Shown: positions 1 to 10,387 of the stretch, in pieces | How the letters are laid out: every line of letters starts with the position of its first letter | How positions within the stretch are numbered: the first letter of the stretch is position 1 | DNA from: Hydractinia symbiolongicarpus | Lineage: Eukaryota; Cnidaria; Hydrozoa; Anthoathecata; Hydractiniidae | DNA length: 60,000 nt | Direction of reading: 5' to 3' | Assembly: GCF_029227915.1 (NCBI RefSeq) | Contig: NC_079883.1 | Location: 4,900,001-4,960,000 of the forward strand | Program-made: the position numbers and the translations under genes | Notes under the pieces: model-generated | Databases searched by the model: none | The model's input: the letters and a program-made list of their open reading frames with translations, nothing else | What the model was told of the DNA's origin: nothing

Positions 1-32
1 TGAAAATAATTATTTATAATAGCACCCCTTAC

Positions 33-1056
33 CTTTTGGTGTTTCTTCTACTTCTGATTCCTCACTGGATGTAACCTCAGCATGTATTTTTATTTCAACA
101 TCAGCAGCATCGAGTTCAGGACTAGAAACAATTTCACCATCTTCAGCTTCTGGAACACGTTGGATAGTTGATTTCATCTGTACTAATTTTAAAGTAGTTA
201 ACATATTTATTATGATATAAGCAATTCAAACACCAAATAAAGGAGTGGTGACACAGAAATAATTAATCACTATGCACAGGTTTTTTTTGTGCTAAGTCAA
301 CAAAAACAATATATCAACAACCATAAAAATAAACTATAAAACACTTTAAACAAAGCAACCTAAAATTTCAGCACTTCACCATCTTGACCACTTTCCAACC
401 AATAGTTTGCGATAATAAAACGTTTGTGGATGTGCCCATTTTTATTTCTAATTATTCTTAGGGCACTTACGGAATCTTTTTAGTGCGAAAATCTGTCATA
501 AATGTTTTCTCCAAAATTTTTAGGCAAAAATCATTTTTCGCAATGAAAGAAACAGGTTTTATTAGTTTAATTGATGTTAAAAATAATATACTACACACAT
601 TTTGAACGTTCGTCTGTCTTCGATTTCTTTGGTGGGCTTGGTGAAGGATCAAGGTCAAGAAATGGTATGTCATCCTAAAAATGGATCACCTGCATTAAGA
701 CTTCACAAGGCTTACAGTTATCATTTGACAGTTTTCACTTTCTCTTAGATAAACAAAGAGCTAATTTCCACTACTGCTCCAATTCATGGTAACCAAAGAG
801 AAAACATTCAAACAAGTGAAGTTTCATCTTGCTTTTTTTATCTTCTTGAATTTTTTTTAAGGTTAAATTAAAAGGCTAAATTATTATTCTGAAATTGTAA
901 CACCTACACCGAGCAAAACACAAAACTAAAAAAACAAACCTGTTTGCTCATTTCAAACTCTTCCTCGCTTTCCATGATGTTTATTGTATCACTTAATTGT
1001 GACGTAGGTGTGGTGTCGCTAGAATCGTTTATAACAACAACGTTTCCTTCATCCAT
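33..1056 (-). CDS. 5' part of an acidic gene, possibly NFATC2IP/Rad60-Esc2-like (3 exons, runs off the left edge)
   Basis: I read three exons on the minus strand: 940-1056 (39 codons from ATG, phase 0, donor GTTTGT), 597-674 (26 codons after a TTTTTAG acceptor) and 33-177 (acceptor GTACAG, donor GTAAGG, ending in phase 1). The frame stays open throughout. The N-terminus MDEGNVVVINDSSD has the hydrophobic-then-acidic pattern of a SUMO-interacting motif. Exon 2 encodes FLDLDPSPSPPKKSK, which resembles, from memory, the Pro/Ser-rich stretch before the SUMO-like domains of NFATC2IP/Rad60 proteins. Exon 3 is acidic and ends EVEETPKG. The SUMO-like domains that would prove the family would lie left of the window. 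Exon 2's donor (TGT|GTGTAG) is weak and was chosen because only it keeps the frame. Exon structure is fairly secure, the family is a guess. Confidence 0.5.
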
Positions 1057-1699
1057 TCAATGCATATATTTATAACTAAAACTAAAAACTAAAAATTAAG
1101 TTTAAATGTGAAAATTCATATCGGCATTAAAAATTATCGGCATTAAGTCAAAAGCTTTATAAAAATAACATCATGAATTTTTTTATATTTCCTAGGATAG
1201 CTTCTGAGCAAAAAATGTTTAGAGAGTTACTTTATTTAGCAGAATCTTCTTGCTAATATCTACACAGTATTTTTGCACAACTATTTTGCTACAAGAGTTG
1301 TCTAGGTTTTAGTTCAGCAGCGGCAGCAATGGTTCATACATATTCCCACATGCGCCTTTCACACGCCATGCGCCATCAACCAAAAATTTGGACAGCTGTG
1401 TGTGTGTAACCTATTTATTATTATTACTTAATTATTATTATTATATATTATCATTACGGTGAAACACACCTATTTATGAATTCTGATATTATTATATGGT
1501 AACACACACCAATATAGACTATGTCATTATCTATTATTATTATGTGGTAACACATGCTGAGCTACTTTTAGCTCGTGATTACAGCCGTCTGAACCCATGA
1601 TGGCACTTAGCTTTTACCGTTGTGAATGCTGTCAAGGCAGATCCTGATAACGACAAAATCACAAATACTAAATTTTTCCAACTTAAAAAAAAACAAGAA
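1057..1699. other. AT-rich stretch without a gene
   Basis: No open frame with coding character is visible. Around 1418-1555 there are three loose copies of a TATTATTAT-rich unit followed by GGTAACACAC or a close variant, which look like a decayed tandem repeat. The region upstream of the minus-strand start at 1056 should contain that gene's promoter, but no TATA box stands out. Confidence 0.4.
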
Positions 1700-1849
1700 A
1701 AATCTGTCAGAAAGCGAGAAAAATCAGATCACTTTTTCCCCTCAAAGATAAAGTTACACACCAATCTTCAGTCATTTACGAAGGAGTTTGTTCATGTAGT
1801 GGGAAATACATAGGTAAAACAAAACGCAATGCAGAAGTAAGATGGAGAG
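1700..1849 (+). mobile_element. Penelope-like element fragment: GIY-YIG endonuclease, left part
   Basis: The stretch encodes YEGVCSCSGKYIGKTKRNAE, the Y..CSC..KYIG.T.R signature of the GIY-YIG endonuclease in Penelope-like retroelements. A frameshift separates it from a weaker upstream match starting near 1700. The fragment stops in mid-codon context at 1849, exactly where the gypsy LTR begins, and resumes at 7049. It has no reverse transcriptase left, so this is a relic 3' end. Confidence 0.6.
1845..1849. repeat. Target site duplication GAGAG, left copy
   Basis: GAGAG directly precedes the 5' LTR and is repeated directly after the 3' LTR at 7044-7048. Removing the element plus one copy restores the Penelope reading frame, which confirms the borders. 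Confidence 0.85.
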
Positions 1850-2009
1850 TGTATATATATTACCCGTTATATCTTAGGAACCCTACTTGTTACGATTTAT
1901 CTTATGTTAGGAACTCTACTCGTTATGATCTAGCATTTATCATTATTCAAGATTATAGCATATCAGCAAGTCACAACATTGTCTCAGTTATCGATCACAT
2001 CCTTATACA
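1850..2009 (+). repeat. 5' LTR of the gypsy element
   Basis: 160 bp, TGTATATATATTACCC at the start and CCTTATACA at the end. It matches 6884-7043 apart from C at 1992 versus T at 7026. It would carry the promoter; no clear TATA box beyond the generally AT-rich start can be assigned. Confidence 0.9.
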
Positions 2010-2025
2010 TGGCGCTGCGAGCAGT
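2010..2025 (+). promoter_or_regulatory. Primer binding site of the gypsy element
   Basis: TGGCGCTGCGAGCAG starts directly after the LTR's terminal CA. TGG pairs with the CCA end of a tRNA, as usual for minus-strand priming. I cannot say which tRNA is used. Confidence 0.7.
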
Positions 2026-2443
2026 TTAATCATACCTACAACCTTCGATTCCTTGACGCTTGTTCCTTCAACAAACCAATTCTCGAATCCATCATTCGTT
2101 TGTTCAAACGTGAACTCGAACTGTGTAAGTTATACAAACATTCAAAAAAAAAAACTTTCACAAACCACTGAAAACTTGTTATTTCACTCGAAGTTATACG
2201 ATTACACATACATCAAACATATTTGAACTTGCTGCATCATTTTACAGAACATTGTTTACTCACTAATTTGCTTTGTTATCGCAATTGTATTCACTTTTCG
2301 TCGTTTTGTGAGTGCTCCGAACACTCTCGCTTGTTATTATTCCTTGGTCACACCGCCATCTTGGATTTACGCCATCGTGGTCACACGCCGATTCGCTCTT
2401 CAAAGATTTCTCGCTATATCGCCGTACTCCGCCTTGAATTGCA

Positions 2444-3544
2444 ATGTCGAACCCTGAGGACGCCGCCCCAACCGCCCCGACCCCCGCCGGCACCGATGCA
2501 ACTACCGCCGCTCTGGCCATGGTGCTAGAAATGCAAAAGCAACAGAAAGTCATGCAGGAACAATGGACCCAATTCATGTCCCAAGTCCTCCCTACCGTAG
2601 CTCTGAACAACCAAGCACCTGCACCTCCATCTACCAACGAAAGAAATCGATGTTCGAAACCGGACCGACCGACGATTTCTGCGGATTGCAGTGACAATAA
2701 ATGGATAATCTTCACGGATGCGTGGAGACGATACAAACAAATGACCCACCTTCAAAACATACAGGACATCAGGAATGAACTACGCTCCACCTGCGATTCC
2801 AACGTGAATGAAATGCTTTACAACTTTGTTGGGCCAGACGCCCTCGATAGAGCCACTGAAGCGGAACTGCTATCATACATCAAATCGGTTGCAGTAAAAA
2901 CGATTCACCCTGAAGTTTACCGACAACAGTTTATCTCCATGCGACAAAGTGACAGCGAAACGATCACTCACTTCATCTCCCGTTTAAAATCTCAAGCGAT
3001 GCTCTGCAACTTTTCACGTAAATGTGACTGCGATGACCAAAACTGTGAAATATCGTATTCCGAAAATATGATTATGTCGCAAGTTATAGCAGGATTATTG
3101 AGCTCCTCCCATCGCACAAAGATCTTAAGTGAAATGACTTCCATAGAGACACTTACCCAAATGACAGACCGCCTCCTTACACTCGAAGCAACCGCCCAAG
3201 CCACGGAGCACTTTAAACCATCATTGCCCGCCCAATCAGATGTAAGCGGCGTCAAATCCGACTACCAACGCAACAAACGTAGTGACTTAAGACAGAAGTC
3301 ACAAGGCAACAATCGCCCAAACTATCAGAAAGGAGATCGAAAATGCAGAGGATGTGGACACAACCGTCATCCAAAAGGGAGAGAGCAATGCCCAGCACAA
3401 GGCAAAAAATGTAATAACTGTGGAAAACTTAACCATTTCGCGAATGTTTGCATGAGCAGTAAGACGAACGCCATTCAAGACGCCCCAGATCCATCCGACC
3501 CAGCTGAAACTTCCTTCCTTGGTAGCATCACTGAGTCCTTCTGA
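2444..3544 (+). CDS. gag polyprotein of the gypsy element
   Basis: A 366-codon open frame makes the structural protein of the retrotransposon particle. It starts with a Pro/Ala-rich segment, then a long helical region, and ends with a basic stretch and two CCHC-like zinc knuckles, CRGCGHNRHPKGREQC and CNNCGKLNHFANVC, which bind the element RNA. It is uninterrupted. The next gene, pol, continues in the same frame after a single UGA, so expression of pol may depend on readthrough at 3542. The first ATG gives a protein of normal size for the family. Confidence 0.85.
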   Translation: MSNPEDAAPTAPTPAGTDATTAALAMVLEMQKQQKVMQEQWTQFMSQVLPTVALNNQAPAPPSTNERNRCSKPDRPTISADCSDNKWIIFTDAWRRYKQMTHLQNIQDIRNELRSTCDSNVNEMLYNFVGPDALDRATEAELLSYIKSVAVKTIHPEVYRQQFISMRQSDSETITHFISRLKSQAMLCNFSRKCDCDDQNCEISYSENMIMSQVIAGLLSSSHRTKILSEMTSIETLTQMTDRLLTLEATAQATEHFKPSLPAQSDVSGVKSDYQRNKRSDLRQKSQGNNRPNYQKGDRKCRGCGHNRHPKGREQCPAQGKKCNNCGKLNHFANVCMSSKTNAIQDAPDPSDPAETSFLGSITESF

Positions 3545-3548
3545 CTAG
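3542..3548 (+). promoter_or_regulatory. Candidate stop-codon readthrough signal UGA-CUAG between gag and pol
   Basis: The gag stop TGA is followed at once by CTAG, and the same frame stays open through the protease region. UGA CUAG is the well-known leaky context in which ribosomes insert an amino acid at some frequency. A simple TGG-to-TGA mutation in a once continuous gag-pol frame would look the same. Confidence 0.5.
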
Positions 3549-4123
3549 ATGGCGTACCTCACGGACAATGGGAAAATGATAAATTCATCGAACAAAAACC
3601 ATCCCCACAGCCAACAGTAAATATCTCTATTTCACTCAACTCATCTGCACATCAGAAACTTTGTAAATCGTTTTCTTTGAATAAACTTCAACCTACCAGA
3701 GTTAGCGCCATCGCCAATACTGGCGCTCAAACATGTACAGCAGGAATAGAACTGCTTTCACAATTGAATTGTAGTAAAAACGCTTTGATAAAAACTCGAC
3801 ATCGTCTCCGCGCTGTGAACAATAACGACATCAGTATTAAAGGCGCAATCATTGCTGACATCACCGTCGGTACATCGACCACCACAGAAATTGTTTACTT
3901 ATGTGACAAAGTTAAAGGATTTTTTCTATCAAAAACAGCACTGAAAAAGTTGAACATCGTACACTCTACCTTCCCGGAGCAGATTGCAACCAGCCAACTG
4001 AATGCAACAGACTCACCAGACGACTCCGTTGCCGAGTGCGGATGTCCACGTCGTTCACCATATGTCCACCCATACCTGACACGATTCCGTTTCCAGCGAC
4101 ACCAGAGTATACAGAACAATTAG
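3545..4123 (+). pseudogene. pol, protease segment
   Basis: The frame of gag continues after the UGA. A retropepsin-like core is visible as AIANTGAQTC near 3,706-3,735. The family has Asp where this copy has Asn (D-T/S-G-A becomes N-T-G-A), which should abolish the aspartic protease. The frame loses its match to the family near 4,050 and the following pol sequence is picked up in another frame from about 4,036, so there is a frameshift. Confidence 0.7.
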
Positions 4124-5361
4124 AGGTTTGGATCAAAACATACTTTTCGAGTAGTGCATTTAACACTTGCAAACACCAAAAGCTACAAGTGATGACAGGC
4201 GAACCATTAAAAATCCAATTTCGTGAGGACGAAAACCCTGTCTCCGTTCATAAACCAATACCAGTACCACATCACTGGAAAGAATCCGTCAAAGACCAAC
4301 TCGATCAAGATGTAAACTTGGGGATAGTCGAACCAGTCCCAACCGGGACACCTACAAACTGGTGTTCTCGGATGATTACCGTTCCCAAGAACGACGGCAC
4401 TCCCCGTCGAACAGTAGATTTGCAAAAACTAAACGCATCTACCAAACGAGAAACTCATTACAGCCAATCACCCTTCAACATCGTAAGTGTAGTTCCACCG
4501 CAAACCAAAAAGACAACCCTCGACGCCTGGAACGGATACCACAGCGTTCCATTAGCCAACGACGCAAAAGAAGCAACGACATTCATCACCGAATGGGGCA
4601 GATACCGCTACCTCCGAGCACCACAAGGATTCCATGGATCTGGAGACGGGTATACGAAACGCTTTGACGATATAACAAATGACTTTCCCCGTGTCCAACG
4701 TTGTGTAGACGACTCGATCCTTTGGGACTCTGACATCGCAACAGCATTTTGGCACACAATGAACTACATTACACTATGTGCCAACAACGGGATAGTGTTT
4801 AATCCCGAGAAATTTCAATTCGCGAAAGACACCGTCGAATTCGCTGGTTTTGTTATCACACCACATGGTTACAAACCAAACCAAAAAATCTTAAAAGGCA
4901 TCAAAAACTTTCCATCGCCGACCAACATCACCGGTGTTCGATCATGGTTCGGCTTAGTAAACCAAGTCTCCTACGCCTTCGCACAAGCACCCGTCATGAC
5001 TCCGTTCAGAGAACTCTTGAAACATGATGGAAAATTCTATTGGGATGAGACGTTAGAGCGCGTATTTCAAGAATCCAAACAAAAGATCCTCGACAGCATC
5101 GATGAAGGCGTTCGCTCTTTCGAGATAAACCGACAAACCTGCATCACGACCGACTGGAGCAAGACTGGTATCGGCTTCACCCTTCTCCAAAAACATTGTT
5201 TGTGTCCTTCGATTAAGCCAACGTGCGGAGAAAACCACTGGAAAACATGCTACGCTGGTTCTCGCTTCACATCCCCCGCAGAGAGCGGATACGCACCAGT
5301 CGAAGGCGAAGCACTCGCTTTACTTACAATCTTGCCGAATGTTTGTAATGGGATGCCCTAA
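4036..5361 (+). pseudogene. pol, reverse transcriptase and start of RNase H
   Basis: The 441-codon frame carries the gypsy reverse transcriptase: GIVEPVPTGTPTNWCS (entry to the palm), TVDLQKLNASTKRE, YRYLRAPQGFHGSGDGY, and the catalytic CVDDS in place of the common YVDD/YIDD; cysteine at this place is, from memory, usual in this lineage. RNase H begins with CITTDWSKTGIGF and PVEGEALAL. The frame then runs into a stop while RNase H continues in another frame from about 5,330, a second frameshift. Confidence 0.8.
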
Positions 5362-6005
5362 CCTAATTATCGCCGTCGACCACGAGTCTCTGGTACCAAT
5401 ATTTAACAAAAGAGAATTGTTCGAGCTAAAAAACCCAAGACTGTTAGACATCAGAGAAAAGACTCTAATGTATAACTTCCAAGTAATCCACATCCCGGGC
5501 AAGAAAAACGTAGGAGCAAACTTCATGTCCCGGATACCGCTTTCACCACCGTCAAACACCTCTGATAAGATCGAGGCTACTATCTCGGCTTCTATCCACC
5601 TCCGTTTCAACCAAAACAACTCGTGTTCCCTTGAGGACATCTCACGCAAAGCATCTGAAGACGCCGAGTACAAAGATCTCCACCGTACAATTCTCGAGGG
5701 ATTTCCAACCAACAAAGAAACTTTACCACAACATATCTTACCCTACTGGAGATTGAAAAATGACTTATATTGTGTAGACAATCTAATTATGCTTGATCGC
5801 GTCCTGATACCACGCGCTCTTCGACGTACCCTACTAGAAGAGTTACACATCGGACACCAAGGCGTCAGCGCAATGAGAGAAAATGCAAAAAGACGATTCT
5901 TCTGGCCACAAATGAGCTCACACATACAAAATCACAGGAATCAATGCACCCGATGCAACCAAATCGCCCCCTCAAATCGCAAAGATACACCGGAAGTCCC
6001 CGATC
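5339..6005 (+). pseudogene. pol, end of RNase H and integrase zinc-binding domain
   Basis: This frame supplies the end of RNase H (IAVDHESLVPIF, HIPGKKNVGANFMSR) and then the integrase HHCC zinc domain: H and H in the segment ELHIGHQGVSAMRENAKR and C-x2-C in CTRCNQ. Just after the second cysteine pair, near 6,005, family similarity jumps straight to the end of the integrase core in a different frame. The segment holding the first two catalytic aspartates is absent. Confidence 0.75.
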
Positions 6006-6789
6006 CGCCGAGTTCGAAAACTTTCTACGATCTTGGAACGTTTCACATCGAGTATCATCTGTCGGCTACCCCCAAAGCAACGGACGAGCAGAAGCCGCAG
6101 TTAAGACTGTCAAACGGACCAATATTAGTCAATCTGGGTCACTGGACACCGATAATGTCGCCAAAGCCCTTCTCCTGTACCGAAACACTCCATCACCAGA
6201 CATGGGAGTCTCACCTTCTGAGCTTCTATTTGGACGCAACATCAGAGACCATCTTCCAGCACCAAGACGTTTCCGGAAAGAATGGATTGACTTAGCCGAT
6301 ATTCGCGAGAACACTTTTACGAGAAGACACCAACAAGCTTGCACGACATCACAACGACAACTCCCTGTTTTGAAAGTTGGAGACACTGTTTCCATTCAGA
6401 ACCAAACTGGTAACGCCCCGCTTCGATGGGAAAAGACCGGGGTAATCAGCGAAAGTTTACCCCATCGACAATACCGTGTTGTAGTCGATGGCAGCCGTCG
6501 TACGACATTACGTAATAGACAGTTTTTACGCCCAATACCAAACGAAACACGCAACGATATCATCGATTTAGACGTTCTCCGACAAACAAAAGAAGAATAT
6601 CTTCCCAGTACTAACGGGACAGATCTACCAGCAATCAATCAACCAGAAACAATTCCAACTGAACAAGAGACAACTCAGGCAGACACTCCACCATCAATCG
6701 TCTGTCCTCCGACACCCGTCATCCAAACGAGACGATCAACACGCACTAGAAGACCACCAGAAAGATTTAAAGACTATGTTATGAAATAG
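6000..6789 (+). pseudogene. pol, end of integrase core and C-terminal domain
   Basis: The frame from about 6,000 encodes FENFLRSWNVSHRVSSVGYP followed by QSNGRAEAAVKTVKR, the third part of the DDE core containing the catalytic Glu (GRAE). LLLYRNTPSP and the SELLFGR motif follow, and the C-terminal part ends with a proline-rich tail at 6,789. Without the deleted aspartates this integrase cannot work. Confidence is in identity, not function. Confidence 0.8.
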
Positions 6790-6846
6790 ACATTTACACA
6801 CGAAATTACTCGTGTCCATCATTTAGTATATTTAGTTTTTGTTTAA

Positions 6847-6861
<15 letters not shown>

Positions 6862-6877
<16 letters not shown>

Positions 6878-6883
6878 GAGGCA
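6862..6883 (+). promoter_or_regulatory. Polypurine tract of the gypsy element
   Basis: AAGAAGAAAAGAGGC lies just before the 3' LTR, preceded by a run of about 25 A. This is the expected primer for plus-strand synthesis. Confidence 0.75.
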
Positions 6884-7043
6884 TGTATATATATTACCCG
6901 TTATATCTTAGGAACCCTACTTGTTACGATTTATCTTATGTTAGGAACTCTACTCGTTATGATCTAGCATTTATCATTATTCAAGATTATAGCATATCAG
7001 CAAGTCACAACATTGTCTCAGTTATTGATCACATCCTTATACA
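6884..7043 (+). repeat. 3' LTR of the gypsy element
   Basis: 160 bp, TG...CA, matching 1850-2009 with a single difference. Followed by the target duplication GAGAG at 7044-7048. Confidence 0.9.
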
Positions 7044-7048
7044 GAGAG

Positions 7049-7241
7049 AGCATAAAAAATCAGCGCCAGCCAAGCAAATAGCTCTCAAAAATGGTCGCTC
7101 TTTGACTCTTTCCAAATAATACTAGAAAACGAAAGATATTGAAAGCATAATATATAAAGAAATTTAAGCCTTCTATAAACAATCAATTGGATATTAAATT
7201 TGTGAAACCTTTTTTGAAATGGTATAACATGAATTCCCACA
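7049..7241 (+). mobile_element. Penelope-like element fragment, right part
   Basis: After the target duplication the GIY-YIG frame resumes with REHKKSAPAKQ, completing the R.REH motif begun left of the gypsy element. Further on RKRKILKA and FKPSINNQLD, in another frame, match the usual 3' end of Penelope-like proteins. The fragment ends where a LINE 3' fragment begins. Confidence 0.55.
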
Positions 7242-7499
7242 GGGGCCTTGGAAAGAATGGAGGGGGATAATTGGGTAAGAAAGTGTAGAGACTTGATAGT
7301 TCCTGGGGCAAAGCGCAGAGGCAGACCGAGAAAGACTTGGCAGGAGGTTATAAGGACAGATTTGATACAGAGGAAGTTGAGTTTAGATCTAAAACAGTCT
7401 AGATCAGATTGGAAGAGGGTCATTAATATACCCTGTCCAACCCATGCTAGCATGGAAAACGGACGTTAAGCCGAGAATGATGATGATGATGATGATGAT
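7242..7499 (+). mobile_element. 5'-truncated LINE, 3' end only, with (GAT)n tail
   Basis: About 240 bp match the 3' end of the LINE at 45,820-49,216, including the last 73 codons (DNWVRKCRDLIVPGAK to HASMENGR then stop) and the end GCCGAGAATGATGATG. The tail is a run of seven or so GAT/ATG units. Differences from the other copy include several substitutions. It arose by truncated reverse transcription. Confidence 0.8.
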
Positions 7500-9809
7500 T
7501 TTATCATTTTTAATTATTCTTTTAATTGTTCTTAGCAGTATATAATAAGTTAAACTTAATATATACTGCTGTTTTGATAGATGTTTTTAATGCCTGATGG
7601 TGTACTAAAGTACGAAAAGTTTTGCAATATATATATTTTGTGAATTTATATACTTTATTTCTTATTAAGCATAGTGATCATACTTTCCTAACAAACATGG
7701 TAATCACACAGCCCAGTGGTGGTAAACATGTATTCTCTGACCCATATTTGAAGGATAAATTTTAAATACACTTAAATTTAAAAGTATATTTACTTTTTAA
7801 GTAAATATGTTACATACTTTGTTTTTCGCTAAGAGCTTTTAATGTTCGGACTTTGCCAGACAAGGCAACTGAACTGTGCTCTAGAAAAAAACAATTTCTT
7901 TTTTGTTGTTTTTAGTTTTTTGGGGGGGTGTGTGTGATACAGATCGAAGATCGAAGCTGACCAGTATGAAAATTTAATTATGTTATGATTATTGGCAGCA
8001 CATGTTAACTGGTTTTTATCAAAGCTTCACACATTTTAACTCTTCAGATTTGATCAGGTTCTGAACATCTGCCCTCCTGATTTATCAGGGTTGCCACTCT
8101 TTTTATAAAGTAAAATTTATTGCTGTTAAATGAATAAAAAGTTTTTAAAAAATCTACTTTTAGCTCAATAACTCAGTGAAGTAAGAAAAAGAAAGAAAAT
8201 GCAACTACAAGCTAAGATACTGTAGCATGCGAACGAACAAACACATGACATAATTTTTACTTGACATGCATTAAAATGTTAGAAGCGACTTAGTAGTAAA
8301 GTATTTGCCAACATCAGCAAAGGCAATTTTAATTTTTGTCACAGATTTTTTTTTAAATTGCAAGGGTTATATTCAGGATGATTCTTATTTCATGACCCTG
8401 ACTGGGCAAGATATTAGGGTCGTGTTTCTATATACAATTGCTGTTACAAAAAAAAGTGTAGTTTCTTTATCGTTTCAAACTTCCTCTTATAAATCAAAAA
8501 ATATCAAAAATTCCGGAAAAAATATACCTTGTCTACTATACCTTGTCTAAAATAAAAAAACCAGCTACAGTGTATAAATTTTCTTAAAAAAATAAACAAA
8601 GAATTTATATTTGTTTATTTAAATGAGAATTCTAAATATATAATGGTGGCCATCTCCTTAGATTAGTTATTAAACTAATGTGATGGTCTCCAGCTTGTCT
8701 TTTTTTTATCTAGCTAAAGTTCCTTTTTTAATAGAACATTTTGTTTTTTGTAATTAGTTATTTTCTCAGTAAATAAACTCTTACTTACTTACTTATAAAC
8801 CTTTCCTTGAATAAATATGGTTTTATCAACAAAGCTGAATTTAAGTTACTCCTTCTTTTAAAATACAAAAAAACGATGCAACCAGGGAATAAGGGCTATA
8901 TATTAAGATTTAAAATATAACACAGCATGGTTACGCTGTGATTCGCTTATTTAAGCTATAGCTTAAATAAGCGAATATAATTTGAAGATAGCATACTAAT
9001 TATACTGTAACATCATGTTTAAAAGTTTTCTCTAACTGATTAGGGAGTTAACAAAAAATATCTCGCTAAATTAACCAGAAACAGAATAAATTAAATTGAT
9101 TTGCCATTTTAAATTTTCAGTGCTCAAACTGACCACCAGAGATAAAATATTTATTTTAAGCAATGCAATATAGTACCTAAATTTTGATACCAAATTTCTT
9201 CATAATCTTTTTTTTATTCCAGCTGTATTTTGTTAGCTCCCACTTTTGCACTTGTTAAGAAAATCCCAGTTCTTTAGCCTGGCCTGGAATCACAAGAAAT
9301 TTTTCTCAAGATTTAAAAATACATGGAAGCCAAGGGCCAAGAATAAAATATCTGAGGCCTAGTTTATGATATTCATTAAAGCATATAAGCTGCTACATAG
9401 CTATGTTTTATATAGTGATTAAATTTATTGGTTTCGTGTACAGGCAATCAGTAAAGCTAGAGAAAAAGCCTCTATTTTAAATGTTACATACTCCATTATC
9501 ACCAGTATCATCTTATAATCCTATTTTCAAACTTTCTTAGTATATGTCTATTTTGACAAAAACTTTTTTTTTATTAACGGTTTATTTGTAAATGAGTTTA
9601 CATTGCCGTGCCCATATTTACAATTTGAGACAGAAAAAGGAGCTTCATGTACAAGAGTAAAATGCAGTACCCGCCATTATATATTATTTGAGTGCCTTAT
9701 GCTGGCAACCACTTCATTTAGCACCGGGCTAAGTGTTCCCGACACGCGACGTACAACATAATTAGCACCCCTTCATACTTTATCGATATAAAAGAAAGAA
9801 ATAATTCTT
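7500..9809. other. AT-rich stretch without a gene
   Basis: No coding frame of quality is visible on either strand. It holds poly-T runs, a short inverted repeat at 8922-8939 (ACAGC...GCTGT) and a perfect palindrome at 8941-8976. Nothing else can be supported. Confidence 0.5.
8941..8976. repeat. 36-bp perfect palindrome
   Basis: ATTCGCTTATTTAAGCTA is followed directly by its exact reverse complement, so the DNA can form a hairpin without a loop. A second small inverted repeat sits immediately to the left. No flanking gene explains it; it may be the remnant of a foldback element. Confidence 0.85.
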
Positions 9810-9982
9810 ACGTTGGTTATGACCGATCGGCAGAAAAACATGTACTTATTATGTAGCGATAGAGAGTATTATGAAGATATTATGCAGTATTATGCGATAT
9901 TACGTTGGTTATGGCCGCCGTCAACAGAATAATTGTTAATTTGTTATGTAGCGATAGAGAGTATTATCAGGGTATTATGCAG
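9810..9982. repeat. Imperfect tandem duplication of about 80-90 bp
   Basis: ACGTTGGTTATG at 9810 and at 9902 start two copies that share TTATGTAGCGATAGAGAGTA and TATTATGCAGTAT. The copies lie about 400 bp before the Polinton polymerase and may belong to its terminal region. Confidence 0.6.
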
Positions 9983-10387
9983 TATAGAGAAATGTATGTT
10001 CTAGCGCAGTCGCGCACGTCCACACGCGCACGCCCACAAGACGTCACAGCAAATCCCTACCGAGCCAGCACAGGGTATGCCCTGTCTAGTCCCTATTAAT
10101 CCATCACCATCCGATACCATTCCATATTATTCTACATAAGACCTAGTATTCAGATGACGTGATCAAAAGTAGAATAAAAGGTCCAATATTTTATAGCGCA
10201 ATTCCCTAAAAATCAACGCGCATCAAAGGGAATTTCCCTAATGATACTAATATTAATCAAAAATCAACGCATGCGCAGTAAAGAGGGAAATAACCGCCTT
10301 AGTTTTGACCGTTATGAAATCTTCCGACAATGTTAAAATCCATACAATAAAAGAGAGAATGGATTCATACACTTTCAAACAATAAAG

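Larger units (their letters stand above)
1850..7043 (+). mobile_element. Ty3/gypsy LTR retrotransposon, structurally complete, coding-defective
   Basis: A 5,194-bp element has 160-bp LTRs beginning TG and ending CA, a primer binding site after the 5' LTR, a purine tract before the 3' LTR and a GAGAG target duplication. Gag, protease, reverse transcriptase, RNase H and integrase follow in the Ty3/gypsy order. The two LTRs differ by one base that I can find, so insertion was recent. Pol is broken by frameshifts near 4,050 and 5,330 and by a deletion of the integrase core near 6,005, and the protease aspartate is replaced. It could only have moved with proteins supplied by other copies, unless the damage came later. 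Confidence 0.9.

Noticed and set aside
1849-2226. 125-codon frame over the 5' LTR (and its twin at 6,883)
   Set aside because: The shared part is the LTR itself; both frames diverge at the LTR end into unrelated sequence.
9905-10099. 64-codon plus frame before the Polinton polymerase
   Set aside because: It lies in an imperfect tandem duplication and shows no family similarity.
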